Source of the DNA: JALOAT01 sp041687015
Lineage (GTDB): Bacteria; Pseudomonadota; Gammaproteobacteria; Thiohalomonadales; Thiohalomonadaceae
Direction: 5' to 3'
DNA: 64,000 bases
Assembly: GCA_041687015.1 (NCBI GenBank)
Contig: JAWLCT010000002.1
Location: forward strand, 62,001-126,000
A program made the translations under genes and the position numbers. This document shows, one piece after another, positions 27,775 through 35,470 of this stretch (within the stretch, counting starts at the first letter, position 1; every line of letters starts with the position of its first letter). Under the pieces are notes generated by a model. It ran no database searches, was not told where the DNA came from, and was given only the letters and a program-made list of their open reading frames with translations.

Positions 27775-28521
27775 GTGGTGATCCGTCGGCGCCCCCGTCC
27801 GAGCCGACGCCGGAAACGGCGCGGGGTGCGCTGGCTGGGTATCGCGCTTCTGGCCGTGCTGGTCGCCGGCGCCGCGGATGCGCTTTACCTGTTTGCGATC
27901 TGGCCCGATTGGTCGCAGCTGGCCAGCGGCCGCGTACCCAAATCCAGTTTCATCCGCGCCTACGAGGCAGCGCGCATCGACGACCCGCTGCTGCCGCCGT
28001 TGCGCTGGCGTCCCGTACCGCTGGCGCAGATCGCGCCGGTCATGCGCAGGGTGGTCGTTATCGCCGAGGACAGCCGCTTTTGGCAACATACGGGCATTGA
28101 CCCGGCGGCGATTGCCGAAGCCATGGAGCACAACCTGGCGCGCGGTCGGGTGGTCTATGGTGCGAGCACCCTCTCGCAGCAGACGAGCAAAAACCTGTTT
28201 CTTTCCGCGCGCCGCGACCCACTGCGCAAATGGCATGAGCTGGTGCTCACCCTGGCCATGGAACGCAAGCTGCGCAAGGGCCGCATTCTGGAGCTGTACT
28301 TGAATGTGGCCGAGTTCGGCACCGGAGTGTACGGCGTCGAGGCCGCGGCACGGCATTATTTCGACACCGGTGCGGCGCAGCTCTCCCCCGCGCAGGCCGT
28401 CAGTCTGGCCGCCAGTCTGCCGAGCCCCAAGCTGCACAACCCGCTGACCGACACGCGCAGTTACCACGAACGCAGGCAACGTATCGCGCAGCATTTCGCG
28501 GCATTTTCGCAACCGCACTGA
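27775..28521 (+). CDS. mtgA: Monofunctional biosynthetic peptidoglycan transglycosylase
   Basis: This 248-residue GT51 enzyme has a basic N-terminus and one membrane helix (WLGIALLAVLVAGAADALYLF). The glycosyltransferase motifs are VVIAEDSRFWQHTGID (catalytic Glu), GASTLSQQTSKNLFLS, KLRKGRILELYLNVAEFG and LSPAQAVSLAASLPSP. There is no transpeptidase domain, which is the MtgA definition. It polymerises lipid II at the inner membrane. The start is GTG, 3 bp after metA. Confidence 0.94.
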   Translation: MVIRRRPRPSRRRKRRGVRWLGIALLAVLVAGAADALYLFAIWPDWSQLASGRVPKSSFIRAYEAARIDDPLLPPLRWRPVPLAQIAPVMRRVVVIAEDSRFWQHTGIDPAAIAEAMEHNLARGRVVYGASTLSQQTSKNLFLSARRDPLRKWHELVLTLAMERKLRKGRILELYLNVAEFGTGVYGVEAAARHYFDTGAAQLSPAQAVSLAASLPSPKLHNPLTDTRSYHERRQRIAQHFAAFSQPH

Positions 28522-28534
28522 GCGTACTCAACGG

Positions 28535-28612
28535 ACTGCCAAGACGCAGAGAAGCCAAAAGCCTTCCGCCGTTGTTTTCAGCTTTCCTTGGCATTCCTGG
28601 CGTGTTTGCGAG
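28535..28612. repeat. Intergenic inverted repeat (CGCAAA..CGCCA type)
   Basis: The left arm at 28535-28561 (ACTGCCAAGACGCAGAGAAG..) and the right arm at 28582-28612 (ending GGCGTGTTTGCGAG) pair imperfectly. The right arm resembles that of the element at 10528-10554 (shared TTTGCGAG end). It lies between convergent mtgA and atpC. Confidence 0.5.
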
Positions 28613-28633
28613 AGGCACGTGTTTTTAGGGTAT

Positions 28634-29077
28634 CTAGCGCCGACGGCGCCGACGCGTATCCTCGAGGGTGCGCAGCTGGGCAAGTGCCTTGATCAGTTCC
28701 ACCTGTGCGAGATCGCGATCACTGTACAAGGTGGCCGTTCGCATGGCCTCCTCGGCGGCGCGGCGCGCCCGCTGTGCAGCCTCTTCGTCGATGTCGTCAC
28801 CGCGCAGGGCCGTATCCGCGAGAATCGTGATGATGTCAGGCTGCACTTCCATGAAGCCCCCGTCCACGTAGACGTATTCTTCCTCATCGGCTTCCGTGCG
28901 GATGCGCACTTCACCCGGCGCCAGGAACGTCATAAGCGGCGCATGGCGCGGCAGGATGCCCAGCTCGCCGGTCACCGACTGTACCGAAACCATACGTGCC
29001 AGGCCCGAGTACACCTGGGCGTGGGCACTCACAATCTCCAGCCTGAGGGTCCTGTCCGACAGCGGTAGCTCAGCCAT
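28634..29077 (-). CDS. atpC: F1 ATP synthase epsilon subunit, isolated from an atp operon
   Basis: This 147-residue protein matches AtpC: an N-terminal beta-sandwich (LEIVSAHAQVYSG, VTGELGILPRHAPLMTFLAPG, VYVDGGFMEVQPDIITILADTA) and a C-terminal helical hairpin ending in a run of Arg. In a normal operon it follows atpD; here it follows, with an 8-bp overlap, a cytidylate-kinase-like gene, and no other ATP synthase gene is present. It could be the sole epsilon gene moved elsewhere, or a second copy with a regulatory role. Confidence 0.9.
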   Translation of the reverse strand: MAELPLSDRTLRLEIVSAHAQVYSGLARMVSVQSVTGELGILPRHAPLMTFLAPGEVRIRTEADEEEYVYVDGGFMEVQPDIITILADTALRGDDIDEEAAQRARRAAEEAMRTATLYSDRDLAQVELIKALAQLRTLEDTRRRRRR

Positions 29078-29762
29078 GGGACGCCTTTTCGTGAATATTG
29101 AAGCCCATGACCCGCATGGCGCTCAGAATGAATTCCGCTGCCGCATCCCAGTCGTCGAGCTTGTCGGTGTTGAGCACCAGATCGAAAGTGTGCGCTTCGG
29201 TGAGATGATGGTTCACGAGCTTGTAGGTGAAATCGTCACGTTCCTTGTTCACCTGGCATACACGGGCACGCGCCGCCTGGAGATCGATACCGTCGCGCGC
29301 GGCAATACGCTTGGCGCAGACTTCCTCGCTGCCCACCACCCGCAGCCGGAACACCTCCCGGTTGGCCAGCACGATGTGTGCGCCCCGCCCCACGATGACC
29401 CCGCCTTCCTGGACGATGCACAGCAGCACGTCAAACAGGTGGTGCCGGTAAGAGGAAAGAAAGGAACTCTGACCCGACAGCAATCCGAACAGCCAGGAGT
29501 CGCGCACATCCCGCGTGCGTTCGTCGAGGCGCGCCATGAACTCGCGATCCACCTTGGCGCGTTCGGCCACCGCATCGAGGATTTCACGATCATAACCCGG
29601 GACCCCAAGGCGGGCCGCCAGGCGTTCAGCGATTTCGCTGCCGCCCGAGCCAAGATCGCGCGACACAGTGACCACCGGCCGATAATCGGCCTCCGAGCGC
29701 TTCTTGCCGCGCGGGTAATACTCGGAGGCGATAAGAGTCTGAATGACTTTCTGGATATCCAT
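29070..29762 (-). CDS. Cytidylate kinase-like family protein
   Basis: This 230-residue protein has a degenerate nucleoside-monophosphate-kinase P-loop (VTVSRDLGSGGSEIAERLAARLG, ~30-52), then YDREILDAVAERAKVD, GGVIVGRGAHIVL and RVVGSEEVCAKRIAARDGI. This is the Cmk-like (cytidylate_kin2) family, distinct from housekeeping Cmk. The substrate is unknown. The pairing with atpC by an 8-bp overlap suggests co-expression. The ATG lies 62 bp from the divergent trmO start. Confidence 0.82.
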   Translation of the reverse strand: MDIQKVIQTLIASEYYPRGKKRSEADYRPVVTVSRDLGSGGSEIAERLAARLGVPGYDREILDAVAERAKVDREFMARLDERTRDVRDSWLFGLLSGQSSFLSSYRHHLFDVLLCIVQEGGVIVGRGAHIVLANREVFRLRVVGSEEVCAKRIAARDGIDLQAARARVCQVNKERDDFTYKLVNHHLTEAHTFDLVLNTDKLDDWDAAAEFILSAMRVMGFNIHEKASHG

Positions 29763-29824
29763 ACTTGAACCTCGGCGCCGTTAGCGGAACCATACTTCCT
29801 TCCCGACGCCGGTCAAGCCCAACC

Positions 29825-30550
29825 ATGCCGAAATCTTCACTTTTTACCCTCTCCGCCATCGGCGTCGTGCATACGCCCTACAAGGAAAAATTCGGCATTC
29901 CGCGCCAGCCTGGGCTGGTACCCGAGGCGCGGGCGACGCTCGAACTGCTTCCCCCCTATGACCGTGACGAGGCCCTGCGTGGCCTCGAAGACTTCTCGCA
30001 TGTCTGGCTGATTTTCGGTTTCCACGCCATCCCGCCGGGCGACTGGAAACCCACGGTGCGTCCCCCGCGTCTGGGCGGCAACACACGCCTCGGCGTGTTT
30101 GCGACCCGCTCCATGTTCCGTCCCAATCCCATCGGCCTGTCAGTGGTCGCGCTGCACGGCATCGGGCGCGAGCAAGGCAAACTGGTGCTCTACCTGCGCG
30201 GTGTGGATCTCCTCGACGGCACCCCCGTTTTCGATATCAAGCCTTACCTGCCTTACGTGGACGCCATCCCCGGCGCACGGGGTGCCTACGCGCAAACCCC
30301 GCCCGTCCCCCTGAGCGACGTCACGTTTTCATCCGAGGCCGCCGCAACGTGCGAAACCCTTGCGGCCCGCTATCCGGATCTCGCGCGTTTCATTGCCGGC
30401 GTGATCGCCCAGGACCCGCGGCCGGGATACCGTACCGGCGGGCACGGGGAATACGGCATGCGCCTGCTGGACCTGAACGTGCGCTGGCGCACGGAAGGTG
30501 ACCGCGTCACGGTATTTTCAGTGATGCCGGTCGACGAGCAGGCCCGATAG
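29825..30550 (+). CDS. trmO: tRNA (N6-threonylcarbamoyladenosine-37-N6)-methyltransferase TrmO
   Basis: This 241-residue protein has IGVVHTPYKEKFGIPRQPGL at the start, LEDFSHVWLIFGFH, RPPRLGG..RLGVFATRSMFRPNPIGLS and the LDIKPY-like FDIKPYLPYVD. These are the TsaA/TrmO signatures. It methylates t6A37 in tRNA(Thr) using SAM. The frame is open 20 codons further upstream, but MPKSSLF at 29825 matches the family start. It converges on the sigma-54 activator gene; the 123 bp between them (30551-30673) shows no clear terminator. Confidence 0.93.
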   Translation: MPKSSLFTLSAIGVVHTPYKEKFGIPRQPGLVPEARATLELLPPYDRDEALRGLEDFSHVWLIFGFHAIPPGDWKPTVRPPRLGGNTRLGVFATRSMFRPNPIGLSVVALHGIGREQGKLVLYLRGVDLLDGTPVFDIKPYLPYVDAIPGARGAYAQTPPVPLSDVTFSSEAAATCETLAARYPDLARFIAGVIAQDPRPGYRTGGHGEYGMRLLDLNVRWRTEGDRVTVFSVMPVDEQAR

Positions 30551-30673
30551 GTCCATGAGGCTGTCGCGGGAACCCACCGAACAAGGCGAAACAACAGCGT
30601 CACATGGACGCAGCCTCGGTGTGAATGGGGGATGCTCCGGTTCTGGTATGCGCTACGGCCCCAGCGCGGCGGA

Positions 30674-32071
30674 TCACGCGTCGAGGTTGTAGCGTTTGAT
30701 CTTGCGCCACAGGGTGGACTTGTCGATGCCCAGGATTTCCGCGGCAAGGCTACGATCCCCCTGGGTCTCGCCCAGAATCTTGCGGATGAACCACGTTTCC
30801 AGTTCTTCCAGGCTCTGGAGCGGTATATGCCCGTCGCTCTGCACCTCGCCCTGGGGACCGTTGATGCGCGGCGGCAACAGCTCCGCACCGATTTTTTCCC
30901 CCTCACAGAGAATGACCATGCGCTGGACCATGTGTTCCAGCTCGCGCACATTGCCCGGCCAGTGATAGCGCATCATCAGCGCCAGCACCTCGGTGGTGAG
31001 ACCGCTCAGCTGTTTCTGATACTGCCGGGCGAACTTGTTGACGAAAAAGTAAGCCAGCAGCGGAATGTCTTCGCGGCGTTCCCGTAACGGCGGCAGGGCC
31101 AGGTCCATGACCATCAGGCGGTAGTAGAGGTCTTCCCGGAACTGGCCGTTTTTGATCATGTCGGCCATGCTCCGGTTGCTGGCCGCCAGGACCCGCACAT
31201 CCACGTAATGCGGCTCGGTTTCCCCCATGGGATAGAAACCACCGTCCTCGAGAACGCGCAGCAGCTTGGCTTGCAGTGACAGGGTGGCGTTGTTGATTTC
31301 GTCGAGAAACAGCGTGCCACCGTTGGCAACGTCAAACAGTCCCGGTTTGTTCCGATCTGCGCCCGTGAAGGCGCCCTTGCGGTAGCCGAACAGCTCGCTC
31401 TCGATGAGGTGTTCCGGGATCGCGGCGCAGTTGAGGGCGACGAATGGACGATCACGACGCTTGCTGTTCGCATGGATCTGACGCGCCACCACCTCCTTGC
31501 CACTGCCGCTCTCGCCGGTGATGAGCACACTGCAGTCGTAATCCGCCGCTGCCGCGATAATCTCGCCGACGCGGGCCATGGCCTTGGACTGGCCGATCAG
31601 GCCGCCCTCCTCATAGATCCGGCTGCGCGCACGCAGTCGACGGTTTTCGCGCCCGAGCAGATGGTGTTCCAAAGCGCGCTCCACCGTGCAGCGCAGTTCG
31701 AGATTTTCGAACGGCTTGCGCAGGTAGTCGAACGCCCCTTTCTTGAACGCTTCGATGGCGGAGTCGACGCTCGCATAGCCGGTAATCAGCACCACCTGGG
31801 TGAGCGGCCCCCGTTCTTTGGCGGCAGCGAGTACATCGAGACCCCCGCAGCCGGGCATGCGCAGGTCTGTCACGACGACCCCTACATCGCGTTTTTCAAG
31901 CACACCCACCGCCTCTTCGCCATCGCGGGCGCAAACCACGTCGGCTTTGTCCGCCAGCGGTTCCAGCACGCTGGCGATCAGGCCACGCATGTTCTCGTCA
32001 TCCTCACTGATGAGGATGACCGGGCGTACAGGATCTTCACTCACGCCGGTCACAGACATCACTGCACTCAT
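30674..32071 (-). CDS. Sigma-54-dependent response regulator (NtrC family)
   Basis: This 465-residue activator has a receiver domain with the phosphorylation site D69 (VVTDLRMPG), an AAA+ domain with P-loop GESGSGKE (186-193), the sigma-54-contacting GAFTGA (233-238), and FLDEINNATLSLQAKLLR. A Fis-type HTH (RSLAAEILGIDKSTLWRKIKRY) closes it. The intact GAFTGA means it can open sigma-54 promoters. It overlaps the histidine kinase gene by 35 bp and is the last gene of the sulfur/heme cluster. The matching sigma-54 promoter and paired palindromes at 41194-41320 are its likely targets. Confidence 0.95.
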   Translation of the reverse strand: MSAVMSVTGVSEDPVRPVILISEDDENMRGLIASVLEPLADKADVVCARDGEEAVGVLEKRDVGVVVTDLRMPGCGGLDVLAAAKERGPLTQVVLITGYASVDSAIEAFKKGAFDYLRKPFENLELRCTVERALEHHLLGRENRRLRARSRIYEEGGLIGQSKAMARVGEIIAAAADYDCSVLITGESGSGKEVVARQIHANSKRRDRPFVALNCAAIPEHLIESELFGYRKGAFTGADRNKPGLFDVANGGTLFLDEINNATLSLQAKLLRVLEDGGFYPMGETEPHYVDVRVLAASNRSMADMIKNGQFREDLYYRLMVMDLALPPLRERREDIPLLAYFFVNKFARQYQKQLSGLTTEVLALMMRYHWPGNVRELEHMVQRMVILCEGEKIGAELLPPRINGPQGEVQSDGHIPLQSLEELETWFIRKILGETQGDRSLAAEILGIDKSTLWRKIKRYNLDA

Positions 32072-33503
32072 TCACCACTCTCCCTGGATTTACCCCCGGC
32101 ATACGTAGAATGAAACGTGCCCCCTTGGTGAAATCCGAGTCATAACGCACATAGCCGCCGCGGCGTACCATCATCGCCTGGCAGATAGACAGCCCCAACC
32201 CGCTGCCTTCGCCGACCTGTTTGGTGGTGAAAAACGGGTCAAAGATCCGGCTGCGGATCTCTGCGGGAATGCCCGGTCCGTTATCTTCCACCACGATGGA
32301 CACGAAACCGTTGGCATCATCGCGGGCGGCCAGGCGGATGCGGGGTTCATGGACGCCGTCCAGTGCCTGAATGGCATTGAGAATCAGGTTGGTCAGTACG
32401 ATATCCAGTTGCCCACAGCCGCCGTCCAGCAGTAGCTCGCCGGGCGTGAGGTCCAGCTCCACACGGATGCTGTAACGCTTGAGTTTGCAGGTGATGAAGG
32501 TGTCGATGAGCTCGCGGATAAACTGGTTGATATCGCAGGTTTCGCCACTGCACGGGTCCCTGCGCGCATAGTTGAGCAAGTCGTGGACGATGCGTGAACA
32601 GCGCTTGGTTTCGTCCCCCACGATGCCCGCATAACGGCTGAGTTTCTCGTCGGCGGCCGCCGCTTCGCGCAGCAATTGTGAATAGCCGAGGATGTTTCCC
32701 AGCGGCGTGTTCAGTTCATGGGCCACACCGGCGGCGAGCTGCCCCATGGCCACCAGTTTCTCCCGTATTGCCACACTGTCCTGCAACTGGCGGTATTCGG
32801 TAATGTCCTGAACGGTGATGACAGCACCCATATCCGTTTCATGCTCAGTCAAGAAAGCGAGATTGACACTCAACCAATGATCAGTGTCTTTCAGGGGTAC
32901 ATTTATTTCCTGGTTGCGTAATGGATGCTTGTAAAGAAACGCGTCGCGCAGGACCTCGCGATCGTTTTCGTTCAGATGGAGCAGGTGGAACAGGTTTTTC
33001 CCCACAAGCTGTTCCTGGGACAGACCGAATAGTTCCTCTGCGGTCTTGTTGACCCCTGAGATCTGCAGATCGTCGGCGATATGCAACAGCGCGCCCGGCA
33101 GACTCTGGAGGATGGCATCAATCTTGTTGCGCTCGACAAGCACCCTGGCCTGACATTCTTCCACGGTGGAAAACATCCTGTGGAGAATGGCAATCATGCG
33201 GTTATATTCCACGGTCACGTCGTGGAGCAGGCGATCCCCTACGGGCAGCAGTTTGACCGGCTCAAGCAGTCCTTCCTGCGCGCGCTGGATACTGTCGCGC
33301 AGGCGGTACATCGCCCGGCGTTGAGAGAAAAAAAACAGCCCTGCCATGAGCAGGGCTACAATGGAGGAGGCGGAGATCACCGCCACGGGGGGAATGTCAC
33401 CAAGAAGGGTGGTGACGAAAACAATCAAGAGAACACCGGCAATTGACGCAGCAAAGAAGCGCCAATCGCGTGGAAAGCGGATTGTTGGCCTTTGGTTCGG
33501 CAT
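32037..33503 (-). CDS. PAS-containing sensor histidine kinase, partner of the NtrC-type regulator
   Basis: This 488-residue kinase has two membrane helices (about 17-34 and 41-60) with almost no periplasmic loop, a linker, a PAS domain (~125-235), the H box AAGVAHELNTPLGN (H262), and ATPase boxes NAIQALDG, VEDNGPGIP and GEGSGLGLS. Lack of a large external domain suggests sensing within the membrane or cytoplasm, perhaps through PAS. A GTG one codon earlier is an alternative start. It lies between the porin and its regulator, so the sensor is part of the operon it controls. Confidence 0.93.
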   Translation of the reverse strand: MPNQRPTIRFPRDWRFFAASIAGVLLIVFVTTLLGDIPPVAVISASSIVALLMAGLFFFSQRRAMYRLRDSIQRAQEGLLEPVKLLPVGDRLLHDVTVEYNRMIAILHRMFSTVEECQARVLVERNKIDAILQSLPGALLHIADDLQISGVNKTAEELFGLSQEQLVGKNLFHLLHLNENDREVLRDAFLYKHPLRNQEINVPLKDTDHWLSVNLAFLTEHETDMGAVITVQDITEYRQLQDSVAIREKLVAMGQLAAGVAHELNTPLGNILGYSQLLREAAAADEKLSRYAGIVGDETKRCSRIVHDLLNYARRDPCSGETCDINQFIRELIDTFITCKLKRYSIRVELDLTPGELLLDGGCGQLDIVLTNLILNAIQALDGVHEPRIRLAARDDANGFVSIVVEDNGPGIPAEIRSRIFDPFFTTKQVGEGSGLGLSICQAMMVRRGGYVRYDSDFTKGARFILRMPGVNPGRVVNECSDVCDRRE

Positions 33504-33560
33504 CACGCCTGCGTCCCCCCCGAGTGCAAGCGGGCGGGGCCGCGCGGGCCCCCGCCATGG

Positions 33561-34721
33561 TTAAAAAATCATCTGAAAGCCCAGCGTGGCCTGGTTGTAA
33601 TCACGCAGGGAAACATCGGTCGGGTGGTCCTGGTCGAAATCCACAGACATGTACTCACCTGTGAACTTCAACTTCTGGCCATCCAGATAGTAATTGAAGC
33701 CGGCTCCGCTTTTTGTATTGTCGAGGAGTCCGTCGTCCAGATTGTACTCGGCCTCGTCGTAGCGGGCAAAAAACTGCAGCCGACCCGGTCCGACTTTGTT
33801 GGGAAGCAGATAACCGACCTTGGCGTAGTAGGCATCCAGCTCGGTGTTCAGCGGCAAAGCAGCGTCCGGGTCCTGATTAATCGCATCACCAACGCTGTAA
33901 TCGAACACGGCCGCTGAAACGGTGAAGGTCCCCGCAGCAGTGGGATACTCGAAGAACATGTCCACCGTGGTGGCTTCGTAATCCTGCGCATCCTCGCGCA
34001 ACGGGTAATCGGCATACGCGACGTCTGCCTGGGTGTCGTATGCGGCGCCGAGAGTAAACACCGTTTGCGTGCCCAGGTAGGTACCCCGGTAGCCATAATC
34101 GTACTCGGGGTCCAGGGGACTCCAGTGCACACGGGCAGTCAGGCGCGGAGAGTCCTTGGCGACTTCGTCGCCTTCGCGCCCGTCCGCTGCCATGACACGA
34201 TACTGAAAAGCGCCGTCGGCCAGGTTGCCCCACAGCGCCACCCCGGTGTCGCGGCTCCCGCCGAATGGAGTAAACGAAATATCGCTGCGATCCAGGGTAA
34301 GCGGTTCGAGACAGGCCTCGAGGTTTTCTCGAGAAAAGGTGTTTTTGAAACGCCCGCCGATAAAACGCATGGCGTCGGAATAGTCGAGCGTCACGTAGGC
34401 GTCACGATAAAACACTTCGCGATCGTCGTTACCGTCTTTGCTGTCGCTGCCTGCCTCCAGCTGCGCATAGAAACCGACGTAATCATTGTACTGGCCGGTG
34501 AACGTAAGACGGTTGCGGCGCAGGAAGAAATCGGTTTGGTCTCCCGAATCATTGGCGGACGTAAAGTCCTGCTGCTGAAGCCACATCTGCAGGGCGTAAT
34601 TCACGGAGATATAGCCCTGTTCACCGAATTGAATCGAGGGACCGGCAAGCGCCATGCTGGGCAGGCCGGCAATGAGTGCACCGGCAAGCAGACGGCGCGT
34701 CTTGTTAGCAATGACATCCAT
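33561..34721 (-). CDS. Outer membrane porin, phosphate-selective O/P type (ExtI-like)
   Basis: This 386-residue protein has a signal peptide (GALIAGLPSMALAGP) and beta-barrel strands typical of OprO/P porins: YISVNYALQMWLQQ, FFLRRNRLTFTGQYNDYVGFYAQLEAG, FYRDAYVTLDYSDAMRFIGGRFKNTFSREN. It ends LGFQMIF with the barrel C-terminal Phe. Porins of this type sit beside rhodanese-like ExtH in the ext clusters of Geobacter and in selenite/tellurite reduction operons, where they are thought to pass oxyanions. It is 1 bp after the three-heme cytochrome gene, hence co-transcribed. The ExtI assignment is by context. Confidence 0.85.
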   Translation of the reverse strand: MDVIANKTRRLLAGALIAGLPSMALAGPSIQFGEQGYISVNYALQMWLQQQDFTSANDSGDQTDFFLRRNRLTFTGQYNDYVGFYAQLEAGSDSKDGNDDREVFYRDAYVTLDYSDAMRFIGGRFKNTFSRENLEACLEPLTLDRSDISFTPFGGSRDTGVALWGNLADGAFQYRVMAADGREGDEVAKDSPRLTARVHWSPLDPEYDYGYRGTYLGTQTVFTLGAAYDTQADVAYADYPLREDAQDYEATTVDMFFEYPTAAGTFTVSAAVFDYSVGDAINQDPDAALPLNTELDAYYAKVGYLLPNKVGPGRLQFFARYDEAEYNLDDGLLDNTKSGAGFNYYLDGQKLKFTGEYMSVDFDQDHPTDVSLRDYNQATLGFQMIF

Positions 34722-34722
34722 A

Positions 34723-35223
34723 CTACTTGCCTCCCCCCATGACGCTCAGGTAGCGGGTAACTTTCGTGTCGGCATCGGCCGAATGACAGCTGGCACAGCT
34801 TTGTTCGGTGTGTTGGCGCGGGTTGGCGATGAGCTTGTTATGCGCCATTTCCTTGCGAATGATGCGTGGGTTCCCGTTGTGGCACCCGGCGCAGGAATTG
34901 TTGACGGTGCGGTGTTCCGCATGCCATGGCGCGGTGGCGGGGTCCTCGTTGGGCGCATCCGCACGCGTACCGTTGTGACATTTGAAACAACTCGAAGCCC
35001 CGAGTCCGCAGGCGTTTGCCACGCTGATCAGCGAGAATCCGCTCACACCCTCGTGGACCGCAGCCAGGCTTTCCGCGCCCCAGCCTTCCTCCCCGGAACC
35101 ATCGGCCACGGATGTCGGCAGGGATTCGAGCACCGCAGCGCCGACGGCCACGACGGTCAGCGTCACCACGGCGAAACTGGCGTTACGCAATGTGCGTCCC
35201 AAGCGCTTTATGAAGGCTTCCAT
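34723..35223 (-). CDS. Three-heme periplasmic c-type cytochrome
   Basis: This 166-residue protein has an N-terminal membrane anchor or signal (NASFAVVTLTVVAVGAAVLE). Three CxxCH motifs follow: CFKCH 79-83, CAGCH 111-115 and CASCH 143-147. Extra His residues between them (HAEHR, HNK, RQH) could be distal ligands, as in small cytochrome c3/c7-like proteins. AAGGAG precedes the ATG at 35223; the longer upstream frame is not needed. It lies between the ExtJ-like gene and the porin, so it probably carries electrons in the periplasm for this system. Confidence 0.88.
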   Translation of the reverse strand: MEAFIKRLGRTLRNASFAVVTLTVVAVGAAVLESLPTSVADGSGEEGWGAESLAAVHEGVSGFSLISVANACGLGASSCFKCHNGTRADAPNEDPATAPWHAEHRTVNNSCAGCHNGNPRIIRKEMAHNKLIANPRQHTEQSCASCHSADADTKVTRYLSVMGGGK

Positions 35224-35224
35224 A

Positions 35225-35470
35225 TCATTCTCCTTTGGAGGTTTCTCGTTGCTGCGATTTCGGGCCGGGATCGACCCGTTCTTGTTGTTTCTGTTGGTTT
35301 CGCCGTTCCGCTTCGCGAATGGCGCGTTCACTGAGCCCGTCATTGCACATGCACGGTGGACCGCTTCGGAATTTCAGGCGTCCGTCCCGAACCGGTTCGC
35401 CGGACTGAGCGAGCACCGAGGTGGCCGTCAACGCCAGTACCGTCAGGAGTGTTCCATCAACAATCCGCAT
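35225..35470 (-). CDS. Small secreted protein, ExtJ-like
   Basis: This 81-residue protein has a signal peptide (LLTVLALTATSVLAQSG) and a short mature part with FRSGPPCMCNDGLSERAIREAE, then a highly charged tail. The C-M-C pair followed by GLSE is the only conserved-looking motif. I recall a similar small periplasmic protein (ExtJ) in ext and selenite/tellurite reduction clusters, but could not search. It overlaps the five-heme cytochrome gene by 14 bp and precedes the three-heme gene by 1 bp. Confidence 0.65.
   Translation of the reverse strand: MRIVDGTLLTVLALTATSVLAQSGEPVRDGRLKFRSGPPCMCNDGLSERAIREAERRNQQKQQERVDPGPKSQQRETSKGE

Noticed and set aside
30551..30673. Inverted segments GTCCATG / CATGGAC and GAGGCTG / CAGCCTC after trmO as a terminator
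   Set aside because: The arms are in an order that cannot nest into one hairpin, and there is no U-run.
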